This document shows, one piece after another, positions 8,340 through 17,393 of a stretch of DNA of 64,000 nucleotides; the first letter of the stretch is position 1; each line of letters starts with the position of its first letter. This DNA comes from Spirosoma linguale DSM 74 (GTDB lineage: Bacteria; Bacteroidota; Bacteroidia; Cytophagales; Spirosomataceae), in the NCBI GenBank assembly GCA_000024525.1, contig CP001769.1:6109001-6173000 (forward strand), written 5' to 3'. Made by a program: the position numbers and the translations under genes. The notes beneath the pieces are model-generated. The model did no database searches. It saw only the letters and a program-made list of their open reading frames with translations, and was not told where the DNA came from.

Positions 8340-8396
8340 TATTACGCGGCCAAAAGGCCTTTCTTTGCAACCTTCTCGGTTAAATCCCGATCACAA

Positions 8397-9653
8397 ATGA
8401 ATCTGTTCCGAATTAGTTGGAGTAACCTGAAAGACAAACCCCTGAGCAGTTTTTTAAGCGGACTGCTCATGACGTTCGGTATTACGATTATTTCGTTGCT
8501 GCTGTTGCTCAATAAGCAATTGGATGATCAGTTTCGCAAAAACATAAAAGGGATCGACATGGTGCTTGGTGCTAAAGGAAGCCCGCTGCAGCTGATTCTG
8601 GCGAGCATCTACCAGATTGATTCGCCAACGGGTAATATTCCACTCGACGAAGCCGAACGCCTGACCCGCAACCCGATGATCAAAACGGCGATTCCCCTGT
8701 CGATGGGCGATAATTACCAGTCATTTCGGATTGTGGGTACCAACAAAAAATACCTCGATCATTTTGGTGCTACCGTTGCTCAGGGGAAGCTTTTTGACAA
8801 AGCCCTGGAAACCGTAATTGGTCCACGGGTGGCGGCCGTTACCGGCTTAAAACTTGGCGATACGTTCTCTGGCTCACACGGCCTCGACAAAGACGGCGAC
8901 GTACACGCCGATACCAAATATAAGGTGGTTGGTATCCTGAGCCCCACCAATACCGTTGCCGACCAGCTGATTGTTACGCCATTGTCCAGCGTTTGGGCCA
9001 TTCATGAGCACCATGAGGAACACGAAGAGGGACACCATGACGAAGAAACGCAGCCAGCCGGACCAACGCTTGGCGGCCCGGCGCCCGATGTAGCAGAAGA
9101 ACCCGGAGAGCCCCGGGAGATTACCAGTATGCTTATCAAGTTTCGGAACCCGTTGGGGATGATGCTGGCGCGGGGCATTAACAGCAACTCCAAACTTCAG
9201 GCGGCATTACCCAATATTGAGATAAATCGCCTGTTTTCATTGCTTGGTGTGGGTGTTGAAACACTGCGGGGCCTGGCTATCGTCATCATGCTGATTTCCG
9301 GCATCAGCGTGTTTGTTTCGTTGTATAACTCATTGAAGGAACGACGCTATGAAATGGCTCTGATGCTGTCGATGGGCGCTACCCGTGCACAGCTTTTCGG
9401 TATGTTGCTCCTCGAAGGACTGGTGCTGGCACTGATCGGCTTCATCCTCGGCATACTTCTCAGTCGCGTTGGCTTGTGGTTATTTTCCAGCAGTGTATCG
9501 TCGGAATACCATTATAATCTGGCCGCATTCGGTATTCTGCCCGAAGAGTGGGTTTTGCTCGGCGTTGCCATTCTGATTGGCCTGCTGGCCGCTGCCCTAC
9601 CCGCTCTGGGCGTCTACCGCATGAACATCTCCAGAACGCTGGCTGAAGAATAA
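8397..9653 (+). CDS. FtsX/MacB-type ABC transporter permease with His/Glu-rich loop
   Basis: 418 aa. One N-terminal membrane helix (about residues 20-42), a periplasmic MacB-like domain to about residue 285, then three membrane helices (about 286-312, 335-360 and 380-408) make the FtsX permease layout. Such permeases extract lipoproteins or export peptides with an ATPase partner; no ATPase gene is next to it. Around residues 202-217 the loop contains HEHHEEHEEGHHDEE, a dense run of His and Glu that could bind zinc or another transition metal, followed by a Pro/Gly/Glu-rich stretch. It follows the GNAT gene by 57 bases and ends at a hairpin shared with the convergent cyclase gene. Confidence 0.85.
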   Translation: MNLFRISWSNLKDKPLSSFLSGLLMTFGITIISLLLLLNKQLDDQFRKNIKGIDMVLGAKGSPLQLILASIYQIDSPTGNIPLDEAERLTRNPMIKTAIPLSMGDNYQSFRIVGTNKKYLDHFGATVAQGKLFDKALETVIGPRVAAVTGLKLGDTFSGSHGLDKDGDVHADTKYKVVGILSPTNTVADQLIVTPLSSVWAIHEHHEEHEEGHHDEETQPAGPTLGGPAPDVAEEPGEPREITSMLIKFRNPLGMMLARGINSNSKLQAALPNIEINRLFSLLGVGVETLRGLAIVIMLISGISVFVSLYNSLKERRYEMALMLSMGATRAQLFGMLLLEGLVLALIGFILGILLSRVGLWLFSSSVSSEYHYNLAAFGILPEEWVLLGVAILIGLLAAALPALGVYRMNISRTLAEE

Positions 9654-9662
9654 ACGAAATAG

Positions 9663-9723
9663 ATAATGGCTAATGAATAATGTAGCTGCCTGCGAAAGCA
9701 ATCCATTATTCATTAGCCATTAT
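9663..9723. repeat. Low-complexity inverted repeat between convergent genes
   Basis: Twenty-base arms at 9663-9682 (ATAATGGCTAATGAATAATG) and 9704-9723 are perfect reverse complements, followed by a T-run on the plus strand. The arms are built from repeating ATAATG/TAATGA words. It probably serves as a two-way terminator and belongs to a family of similar hairpins seen elsewhere in the window. Confidence 0.75.
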
Positions 9724-9737
9724 TCTTTTTTTCATTA

Positions 9738-10784
9738 TCACCCCAGTACGTTGTAAACTACAACTGGGGCCGACTTATTCTTGAGGGTTACTTCGCCGAT
9801 GCGTTCACAGGTGAAGGACTCCGCGATTTCCTGTTGTGCCGACTCCACAATCACGATCTGGCCCGCCTGGGCAATACTTTGCAAACGCTGGGCCATGTTG
9901 ACAGCATCGCCGATAACTGTGTAATCTAATCGCCGAAGTGTAGCCGATCCAATATTGCCCGACACCATCTCGCCGGTGTTGATACCGATGGATACCTGAG
10001 GGTGGTAATTTGGGTGATTCGGCAGATTGTCTTCCAGAGCGGCAATCTGCCCGCGAACAGCAAGAGCAGCTTCAACGGCACGGTCCAGATGGTATTCGCC
10101 CCTGAAAACGGCCATTATAGCATCTCCCATGAATTTGTCGACGTGCCCACCCTGGGAAATAATCTCCTTTACCATCACATCGAAATACCGATTGACAAGC
10201 CGCACGACGGTATCGGCCGATTCACGCTCCGAAATGGCGGTAAAGCCGCAGATGTCGATGAACAGAACGGTAGCCACAACGGTTTCGCTGGCCGATATGG
10301 CGGTTTCAAATTCGGTCCGGCTCATGAACGTCAGTACCGACTCATCGACGTACATCCTGAGAATATTGTTCTCTTTTATGGCCTGGAGCGTTTGCCGCAA
10401 CTGCGCTACGTACTCCATGGTCTTCTGCATGGTCAATTCCAGATCTTCGAAATTGACGGGTTTCGTTACAAAGTCAAACGCGCCCCGGTTCATGGCTGTC
10501 CGGATGTTATCCATATCGCCGTAAGCCGACACAATTACGGCTTTGAGCATCGGATTACTTTCGTGGAGCTTAACCAACAACGTCAGGCCATCCATACCCG
10601 GCATGTTTATGTCGGTCAACACCATATCGACATCGGGTTGCTCTGCCAGCATTTCCAACGCTTCTACGCCATCGTGGGCAAATACGAATTCGTACAGTTT
10701 TTCTCGAATCTGCCGTCGAAACTTCTGTTTTATCAATAACTCAAGATCTGTCTCGTCGTCGACCACCAGTATTTTGGCCTTCAT
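9738..10784 (-). CDS. Response regulator with class III adenylate cyclase output domain
   Basis: 348 aa. Residues 1-120 are a receiver domain (VVDDETD acidic pocket, phospho-acceptor Asp58 in [17 protein letters not shown] and TKPVNFEDL). After a helical linker, residues 165-348 form a class III nucleotidyl cyclase. Metal-binding Asp residues are in FIDICGFT and [10 protein letters not shown]; the transition-state Asn and Arg are in [13 protein letters not shown]. The adenine-selecting Lys (DKFMGD) and Asp (LDYTVIGD) indicate an adenylate rather than guanylate cyclase. Phosphorylation would control cAMP production in the cytoplasm. The start overlaps the preceding receiver gene by 4 bases. 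Confidence 0.93.
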   Translation of the reverse strand: MKAKILVVDDETDLELLIKQKFRRQIREKLYEFVFAHDGVEALEMLAEQPDVDMVLTDINMPGMDGLTLLVKLHESNPMLKAVIVSAYGDMDNIRTAMNRGAFDFVTKPVNFEDLELTMQKTMEYVAQLRQTLQAIKENNILRMYVDESVLTFMSRTEFETAISASETVVATVLFIDICGFTAISERESADTVVRLVNRYFDVMVKEIISQGGHVDKFMGDAIMAVFRGEYHLDRAVEAALAVRGQIAALEDNLPNHPNYHPQVSIGINTGEMVSGNIGSATLRRLDYTVIGDAVNMAQRLQSIAQAGQIVIVESAQQEIAESFTCERIGEVTLKNKSAPVVVYNVLG

Positions 10785-11161
10785 GCTAAATCGTGAAGTT
10801 TTTGTTTGAGGACTGTAAAATCGAGTGGCTTGGTCAGAAAATCATTAGCACCCAGTTCAACAGCCTGCTGTTGCGAATCAGGATCGCCATAAGCCGTGAT
10901 CATCATGACAACGGGGGATGGCGGAGCCTGGAAATCTGTCCGAATATGCCGCAATAGTTCAAAACCACTCATACCGGGCATATTAATATCCGACAAAATC
11001 AGAATAACCTCCGATTGATGACCGGCAAGGTACTTAAGCGCTTCTTCGCCAGAATTAGCGAACGCTAGCTGAAACTCAGCATTGCGAATTTCCCGACGAA
11101 AACGCTGGAGAAAGAGGTCCTTTACGTCTAACTCATCGTCAACTACTAGAATTTGCATCAT
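10781..11161 (-). CDS. Single-domain response regulator
   Basis: 126 aa, only a receiver domain of CheY type: VVDDELD, Asp58 in [11 protein letters not shown], the Thr in MITAYGD and Lys in TKPLDF. With no output domain it probably acts as a phosphate shuttle or sink, or by protein contact. It overlaps the receiver-cyclase gene by four bases (ATGA), so the two are made together. The cognate kinase is likely the histidine kinase two genes upstream on the same strand. It carries the same D-I-N-M-P-G-M motif as the receiver of its neighbour, which suggests duplication. Confidence 0.93.
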   Translation of the reverse strand: MMQILVVDDELDVKDLFLQRFRREIRNAEFQLAFANSGEEALKYLAGHQSEVILILSDINMPGMSGFELLRHIRTDFQAPPSPVVMMITAYGDPDSQQQAVELGANDFLTKPLDFTVLKQKLHDLA

Positions 11162-11177
11162 AAGGATGGGTATGACT

Positions 11178-11185
11178 CAAAGATA
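11178..11185 (-). promoter_or_regulatory. -7 box upstream of the receiver/cyclase pair
   Basis: TATCTTTG on the minus strand matches TAnnTTTG exactly and lies 16 bases before the ATG at 11161. There is no clear -33 TTG. It suggests that the receiver and cyclase genes can be transcribed on their own. Confidence 0.5.
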
Positions 11186-11228
11186 GATGATTTGGTGTAT
11201 GCCCTGGCAGGTTTGCACAGGTTCCTTT

Positions 11229-12284
11229 TCAACGGACAGCAGCGGGCGGGGTCAGGTATCGGGCCAGAAACCGATAGATTTCCTCCCGCGAATCGTGCGC
11301 CAGACGGGTGTCGAGCCGATTAAAACTGTGCCCACCCGGAGCATCCTGATAGATTTTGTACTCAAATTTTTTGTCGTGGGCTTTCAGGGCGTTGATCAAC
11401 GATTCGACCTCCAGCACGTTTACATCTTCGTCGTTCGTGTTGGTATGAATGAGAAGTGGTGTTTTGAGTTTCTGGGCATTCCAGACCGGTGACCGCCTAC
11501 GGTATTCGGCCACATTGTCGGACGGATCTTTGCCAATATGCGTTGCTTCCGAAAAGATGGTCCGGTAACTCTGGGGCTTGTACCCCAGCCGGGCAATGAT
11601 GTCGGTTACGGGTACACCGGCATAGGCTACTTTGTAATCGTCGGGATGGTCGAAAATATTCATCAGCGAAATCATACCGCCGTGGCTCCACCCAATAATA
11701 CCCACCCGGTCGGGGTCGACCTGTGCCATATTTTCAACAGCCCATCGTTTTCCGGCCAGCACATCGTCATTTTCATAATCACCGTAATCGATCTGCCGGT
11801 AGAACTCCCCACCATAACCGGCGCTGCCTCTGTATTCGGGCGCGATAATCAGGTAGCCCTGGTCGAGAAGTTCCCGGACAACGTGGGCATACAATGTGCT
11901 GAAATCTCCGTGGATACCATCATGGACAAAGACGAGCAACGGCAGTTTTTTTGCCGATGCAAACTTCTTCGGCGTAAAGGTGTAGGCCGGAATCACGACC
12001 GGGTTACTAGCTCCCTGCCCGGTTGGATTTTTGATCACATGGGGTGGTTTGCTGCCATACCGGATTTTGTCAATAACGGCAACATCGCCCAGCTTTTGGT
12101 ACCAAAGCAGATCATCAATGATTTTAGTTACCCCCTGGTTGGCAAAGCGGAGGTTTTCTTCAAGCACCCGAACCCGTTCGGCAAGGTCGGCAGGCGAAGC
12201 CGGAGCTGTGGCGGGGGGAGTACTTTGCGCATAAGCAGTGCAGTGAATGAGAAATAAAAAAAAGATCGTGTAAACGTTACGCAT
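11229..12284 (-). CDS. Secreted alpha/beta-hydrolase of the prolyl oligopeptidase (S9) type
   Basis: 351 aa with a signal peptide (MRNVYTIFFLFLIHCTAYAQ) and an alpha/beta-hydrolase domain from about residue 95. The sequence PLLVFVHDGIHGDF gives the oxyanion region, GIIGWSHGGMIS is the nucleophile elbow, NTNDEDVNVLEVE holds the likely catalytic Asp, and GGHSFNR the His. It would act in the periplasm on a peptide or ester; the substrate is unknown. It sits between the histidine kinase and the receiver genes on the same strand, with gaps of 67 and 101 bases. Confidence 0.88.
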   Translation of the reverse strand: MRNVYTIFFLFLIHCTAYAQSTPPATAPASPADLAERVRVLEENLRFANQGVTKIIDDLLWYQKLGDVAVIDKIRYGSKPPHVIKNPTGQGASNPVVIPAYTFTPKKFASAKKLPLLVFVHDGIHGDFSTLYAHVVRELLDQGYLIIAPEYRGSAGYGGEFYRQIDYGDYENDDVLAGKRWAVENMAQVDPDRVGIIGWSHGGMISLMNIFDHPDDYKVAYAGVPVTDIIARLGYKPQSYRTIFSEATHIGKDPSDNVAEYRRRSPVWNAQKLKTPLLIHTNTNDEDVNVLEVESLINALKAHDKKFEYKIYQDAPGGHSFNRLDTRLAHDSREEIYRFLARYLTPPAAVR

Positions 12285-12385
12285 GGGTTGATGAATGATT
12301 GATGGGTTACTTGATTTCAGTTCAGGGGCATGTATTCATCTTTAGCTTAAGGAGGTAATATAGGTATAAACGGTGCCGGAATTTC

Positions 12386-13759
12386 TCAGCCGGGCAGTGT
12401 AATAATGAATTTAGATCCTTCTCCGACTTCGCTTTCCACCTCCAGCGTACCGCCATGCCCTTTCGTGATGATTTCGTAAGCCAGAGATAGGCCGAGTCCT
12501 GTTCCTTCGCCCGTGGGCTTGGTGGTAAAAAATGGCTGAAAAATCTTCTGCTTTACATCCTCGGCAATGCCCGTCCCATTATCCGCTACGGTGATAACCG
12601 CTTCGTTGTTGGCACAGCGGGTGCTAACGCTAACTGCTGGCTGGTAACCGGGTGTTTTTTCCTGCTTCTGGCGTTGCTGAACGGCATAAAAAGCGTTTGT
12701 GAATAAGTTAAGCAGCACCCGGCTGACGTCCTGCGGTACCAGACTAATTAACCCCAGCGAGGGGTCCAGTTCGGTACTGAAAACCGCATTGAAGCTTTTA
12801 TCCTTGGCTCGCAAGCCGTGATAAGCCAAACGCAGATACTCCTCGCATAGTGCATTAACGTCCGTTGGCTCCCGCTGTCCGGCACCAGCCCGTGAGTGCT
12901 GAAGCATGCCTTTCACGATGGATGAGGCCCGCCCGCCGTGGTGATTTATCTTTTGTAGGTTCTGCTTTAAATCCGTCAGCAGTTCAGCTTCCAGCTCAGG
13001 GTCGCGATCTGGTTTGGCTTGTTCTTCGGTCAGTTCGTCGATCAGTTCAATACTGACTTCGGAGAAGTTATTGACGAAGTTGAGTGGGTTCTGAATTTCG
13101 TGGGCAATACCGGCGGTCAGTTCGCCCAACGAGGCCATCTTCTCACTTTGGATCAGTTGGGCCTGTGTTGCTTTTAGTTCAACGAGTGCCTGCTCCAGTT
13201 CTTCTTTTTGCAGGGTAATTTTGGCGGTTCGTTCGGCAACTAAGTATTCAAGCTCCTGCTTTTTGGCTTCAATAATACGCCGTTGTTCCGCTTCGATGGC
13301 GCGTTCCTGCTCAATTTTGACCAGTGCTTTCTTCTGTCGGTTGGCAATTACGAGGAATGTACCAAGCCAGATGGTTGAAAAGCCAATCGAATTGTCGAAA
13401 AAACCTTCGTTCGCCTTGTAGAACTTTGGGGCATAGTGTTCAAGATAACTCCCAACCACCCACAGCAGCAGAAAAGGGGCTACTGCCAGTATAACGGTGC
13501 GCGACGGTTGGAAATGTTTCAGCTGCCACAGCATGAAAACGAATAACAGGCTCATCGCGAGCGCAACCCAGCCATTCGACAAGTCGATGGAAAAGAGTGC
13601 CGAGAGGCCGATGAGTACGCCGAAAATGACCCATATCCGCTTGAAAAACGGCTCCCAGCCGGGCAAACGGGTTGGCAAGTCAAGAAAACGACGGGCGAAT
13701 TGAAACGCCCCGGCAGCCAGCAGAATGGTTCCAATGCCCTCGGGTGATGACGTATTCAT
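12386..13759 (-). CDS. Membrane sensor histidine kinase
   Basis: 457 aa. Residues 1-140 contain four or five membrane segments without a sizeable extracellular domain. A coiled coil (about 145-205, rich in Glu/Lys/Gln) leads to the dimerisation domain with the phosphorylated His220 in ELTAGIAHEIQNPLNF. The ATPase domain follows with N box (LLNLFTNAFYAV), G1 (VADNGTGIAEDV), F box (IFQPFFTTKP) and G2 (GEGTGLGLSLAYEI). It has no receiver or regulator domain of its own. The two receiver genes downstream on the same strand are the natural partners. The lack of a periplasmic domain suggests sensing within the membrane or cytoplasm. Confidence 0.93.
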   Translation of the reverse strand: MNTSSPEGIGTILLAAGAFQFARRFLDLPTRLPGWEPFFKRIWVIFGVLIGLSALFSIDLSNGWVALAMSLLFVFMLWQLKHFQPSRTVILAVAPFLLLWVVGSYLEHYAPKFYKANEGFFDNSIGFSTIWLGTFLVIANRQKKALVKIEQERAIEAEQRRIIEAKKQELEYLVAERTAKITLQKEELEQALVELKATQAQLIQSEKMASLGELTAGIAHEIQNPLNFVNNFSEVSIELIDELTEEQAKPDRDPELEAELLTDLKQNLQKINHHGGRASSIVKGMLQHSRAGAGQREPTDVNALCEEYLRLAYHGLRAKDKSFNAVFSTELDPSLGLISLVPQDVSRVLLNLFTNAFYAVQQRQKQEKTPGYQPAVSVSTRCANNEAVITVADNGTGIAEDVKQKIFQPFFTTKPTGEGTGLGLSLAYEIITKGHGGTLEVESEVGEGSKFIITLPG

Positions 13760-13861
13760 GCTATGAGTCAGAGAATGGAAATCATATAAACCCCAGGGGT
13801 CACCACAACGACCTATATGAACGCAGCGTTACTACCACCAAGTGCCTGAACGACGCAGTTG

Positions 13862-16800
13862 CTACTGCGGTGTTGTAGCCCGGTTTGACAGCAATTCGTT
13901 CTGCCGCCGAATACGCCCTGACAAGCTTTTAACAATACTACGAAGAACCTCGCTCCGTTCTTCCATCAGGTCGTAAAAATCATCCTGGTCAATACGCAGC
14001 AGCCGAACATCGGTAATGGCCTCTGCCGTAGCCGAGCGGGCTTCGGTATCCAGCAGCGCCAGCTCGCCAAAGAAGTCGCCCCGCCCAAAACGAGCCAGTT
14101 CGGTATCGCCATCCAGAATAGCTACTTCGCCGGTGTAGATAACGTACATGCCCGTGCCCAGATCGCCTTTACGGAAAATGGATACACCGGCTTGATGTTC
14201 CTCTTCTTTCATAATTGGCGTGATACTCGCCAGTACATTCTCGGGCGTTTGGGAAAAAAGACTGGCCTGGGATAATAGCAATACCCGGTCGTAGGCTGAA
14301 ATCTGCTCGGTAGAATGAGGGGCATGCGACATAAGCAAAGGGGATAAAGTACCAAAACGGGATTCTAAAGACTGCCGGGCCAGCAAAGCGTCAGCCGGTG
14401 GTAATGTACGCAGCACTACATCGACCGTCCAGGACGAAAAAACGGTTTCACCCATTCGCAACACAAACGCCCGGATGGGTTCCCGGTCGTCGAAAGGCCC
14501 TAATTCCGCATCAAGAATACGATTTTTTTCGGTGCGGGGCAGATCATCTACGAGTACTTGAAGCGTTTGGTAGGTAGCTCGTGGAATCAGGTTATCCAGC
14601 ATTTCGAGCGAGTTGGCCCGCCGTTCGCGGGCAGGATGGCCAATACCCATGCGAGCCCCGGCAATGGTTTCGGAGTCGTAAAGCTGCATCAGCACATCGA
14701 ACAGCCGCTGTAGCAGTACCGACAGTTCATAATCCAGCGTCTTCGTCAGGGCTGTATCCGTCAAACTCCCGTGCAGGAGCCGCTGGGCCAGTAACACCTC
14801 TTCCTGCATGACCGCGCGAAAAAGTGCGTCGTCTTCGGGTTCGTTCGGGAACCGGCGCAAGGCCCGGAGGGCGGCACTCCGCACCAATACATCGGGTTGC
14901 TGCGCCAGCCCATTGAGCACGTGGCGGCTCTCCGGCGTAGGTATAGCTCCGCAAACGGCCGCAATACGTTCCAATACGAGTCGATCTGTAGTCGACTGCC
15001 GCACCTGACGTAGGGCTGCAATGGTTTCGCTGCCGCGGGCTTTCAGTGCCTGGGTTACAGCTCGCCCGATGGTCTTGTGAGTAAGGTTATCCAGTAAATA
15101 CCGGGTCAGATTGGTACTGGGCAAATGGCCTGCCGCATTGATGGCGGCCTTTCGTACATCGGCACTCGGGCTCTCCAGCCGTTCGCCAACCAGGGCGGCA
15201 AAGCTGGTCAGTCTGAGAGTGGCAATGAGGGATAAAGCTAGTTGCTGAAGAACAACGTCCGCAGCGGTGGCCAGTTTAGTCAGGGCCGCAAGAGCCGCCG
15301 GATCGTGTGGGTTTAATTCCAGCACCCCCTTGATAGCCCCCTGCCGGATAGCGAGATCGGTGTGATTAATAAGCGGGGCCAGTTCAGCGGCTTCTGCATT
15401 TATGCGTCGTCCCAACAGGTAGGCCGCTTGCTGACGTAAGGCCGGGTCATCGTCCGTCAGGGCAATGTGCGTAACCTGACGGACGGGCAGGGGTTGCTGC
15501 ATCCGGGCCGCTGCGGCCAGCGTTCTTCGGCGGATACTGGCATTAGTATGCGTAAGCAGCGAAGGGATTTGCCGACTTAATTCGTCCGGATTATGCGTAT
15601 CCAGCCAACTAATTGCCGTTAGCACGTCGCCGGGTCGGTCACTTTGCAACTGCCTGACCAGACTGGCCTGCGCTACCGTTGGCATCGCTAGTTGATCGCT
15701 TTCCAGAAAGCGTCGGCCAATGGCATCCGTCAACTCATGCAGATACCGTTTATACGTGTGGCGCAGCAGCCAGATAGCGCCCGCCAGGAGTAAAATCCAT
15801 ACCAGTACGCCACCCGATTCGAGCGTTGTATGCAAAACATAAATGAGCAGACCGGCCACACCTAAGCCAATGGGTTCATATAAACCTTTGGCCAGTGTGT
15901 GTCCCTTGAGTCGCTGAGGGGGCAACAGGGGTTGAAATAAAACGAGAAATACGGGATCGAACAGCGCCCGGCGGGCTACTTCAAAGAGCAGATATAAGCC
16001 ACAGAAGTAAACCAGCAAGACGGTTTCACTGGTGGTAAAATAGCGTAGTCCGATTAAGCCAATTAGCCCCGTCAAGGCCAGCCAGGGCAATACCAGCAAC
16101 GAGCGCTGTATCCCAAATCGGTCGAGTACCTGCCTCGACATCAGCAATTTAGCCAGCATGGCCACTCCGTACGTCAACGCCAGTACATAACTCACGTAGC
16201 GGATAACATCCGTTTGGTCGTGAAAGCGGTGCTTCACGTTAATGAAGAAATTGTATTCGATCTCGGTTGCCACGGCGGCCAGAAAGGCCATACTCAGGCA
16301 CATGTAGAAAATCAGTTCACTCCCGCCGAACCGCTTGCCAATTAATCGGGACGGCTCCCGGCGGGCGACCCGGTCGGCCCCCTGTGGCGCGTGTACATCG
16401 TGCGACTGAATAGTTAGCTGAAGAATATAAAGTGCTGCCAGAAAGGCCCCGAAAGCAACCAGCAACAACCGCAATACATCGGCATGGGCATGTACCAGAG
16501 CAGCCAGGATAGCGCCTATGGCTTTGGCGGGCATATCGCCGGAGCTGATCACGCCAAATAAACGCTTACTCTGACGCGTATCAAATACAACGGCCGAAAC
16601 GCCCCAGAATTCGAGGTTGGTAAGCAGGTAAATAATTCGATAGCCCGTCATGATGGCTACAGCCGCCATAATGGAATGCCCAACAACGACCAGAATACCC
16701 ACCACAATCGTCATCACAACAGCCGCGATCAACACCCGAACGGCCAGACTGCGTAAGGCCAGGTGATGTTCAAAGTAGCCATAGATTCGGCCAATGCCGA

Positions 16801-17032
16801 TCATGGCTGCTGCCGAGGCTATATAGGCAATAGGAAGACTTGTATCAGGTTGATTTTCAAGCAGAATTGCGTTGGCTGCTACATAAATGAGAATAGTGCC
16901 GATGCCAAGCAAAAAGTTATGAATGAAAAATAACCCCACCGTTCGGCTTTCCTCCGGCCGGATGCCTAACGCACGATGCCATCGCTGAGGAGTAGAAATA
17001 GGTTGAGAAGTAGAATCTGCACCAGCAATCAT
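13862..17032 (-). CDS. Nucleotide-translocase-like membrane protein with HEAT repeats and cNMP-binding domain
   Basis: 1056 aa. Residues 25-450 hold about a dozen membrane segments resembling the ATP/ADP translocase (NTT/MFS) fold, for example RLFGVISSGDMPAKAIGAILA. Residues about 470-750 are helical pairs of HEAT type (repeated 'LL...IR..AA' units such as LTHTNASIRRRTLAAAARM). A C-terminal cyclic-nucleotide-binding domain spans about 930-1040, with the phosphate-binding cassette FGELALLDTEARSATA carrying the Glu and Arg that contact cAMP or cGMP. Related fusions occur in other bacteria but their role is not known to me. Here it heads a minus-strand block that includes an adenylate cyclase. 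It could be a transporter gated by cAMP, or a membrane scaffold. Confidence 0.88.
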   Translation of the reverse strand: MIAGADSTSQPISTPQRWHRALGIRPEESRTVGLFFIHNFLLGIGTILIYVAANAILLENQPDTSLPIAYIASAAAMIGIGRIYGYFEHHLALRSLAVRVLIAAVVMTIVVGILVVVGHSIMAAVAIMTGYRIIYLLTNLEFWGVSAVVFDTRQSKRLFGVISSGDMPAKAIGAILAALVHAHADVLRLLLVAFGAFLAALYILQLTIQSHDVHAPQGADRVARREPSRLIGKRFGGSELIFYMCLSMAFLAAVATEIEYNFFINVKHRFHDQTDVIRYVSYVLALTYGVAMLAKLLMSRQVLDRFGIQRSLLVLPWLALTGLIGLIGLRYFTTSETVLLVYFCGLYLLFEVARRALFDPVFLVLFQPLLPPQRLKGHTLAKGLYEPIGLGVAGLLIYVLHTTLESGGVLVWILLLAGAIWLLRHTYKRYLHELTDAIGRRFLESDQLAMPTVAQASLVRQLQSDRPGDVLTAISWLDTHNPDELSRQIPSLLTHTNASIRRRTLAAAARMQQPLPVRQVTHIALTDDDPALRQQAAYLLGRRINAEAAELAPLINHTDLAIRQGAIKGVLELNPHDPAALAALTKLATAADVVLQQLALSLIATLRLTSFAALVGERLESPSADVRKAAINAAGHLPSTNLTRYLLDNLTHKTIGRAVTQALKARGSETIAALRQVRQSTTDRLVLERIAAVCGAIPTPESRHVLNGLAQQPDVLVRSAALRALRRFPNEPEDDALFRAVMQEEVLLAQRLLHGSLTDTALTKTLDYELSVLLQRLFDVLMQLYDSETIAGARMGIGHPARERRANSLEMLDNLIPRATYQTLQVLVDDLPRTEKNRILDAELGPFDDREPIRAFVLRMGETVFSSWTVDVVLRTLPPADALLARQSLESRFGTLSPLLMSHAPHSTEQISAYDRVLLLSQASLFSQTPENVLASITPIMKEEEHQAGVSIFRKGDLGTGMYVIYTGEVAILDGDTELARFGRGDFFGELALLDTEARSATAEAITDVRLLRIDQDDFYDLMEERSEVLRSIVKSLSGRIRRQNELLSNRATTPQ

Positions 17033-17393
17033 AAGCGGGATTTACAACGCAATTTACCGTCAAATATACACACCGCTGAATGAGAAGCGGGTAAGAAATC
17101 CGTTAATTTAAGTCGTTCCACGGGCTTAAAACACCTTAAGATTTTATTAATAGTAACACATACGTATGTCTATACGTTAGGTTATATTAAATAGTTTATA
17201 TCTCCTATAGAAATACATATAAGCTGTAAATTATAAAATAATATTTGCTTTAATCCCTATAGTCCAAATAATTATAAGATTTTCTTTACTTTTTCATTAC
17301 ATTAATCTCCTTTTAATCTTTCCTTAATAGCAGCTTAATATGGGTTGTCGAACGTTGTCACATCTTAAACCTTGAACGTAACTGATAACCTGA
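17033..17393. other. AT-rich divergent intergenic region
   Basis: About 360 bases between the cNMP-binding protein gene (leftward) and the SulP gene (rightward), with a strongly AT-rich middle (17150-17340) and no plausible gene. One -7 box for the leftward gene is visible; none is convincing for the rightward gene. Confidence 0.6.
17061..17068 (-). promoter_or_regulatory. -7 box for the translocase/HEAT/cNMP gene
   Basis: On the minus strand TATATTTG matches TAnnTTTG and lies 28 bases before the ATG at 17032. A -33 TTG is not obvious. Confidence 0.5.

Noticed and set aside
10002..10739. Long plus-strand open frames opposite the receiver-cyclase gene
   Set aside because: They mirror the codon pattern of the minus-strand gene, which has complete receiver and cyclase motifs; the plus frames have none.
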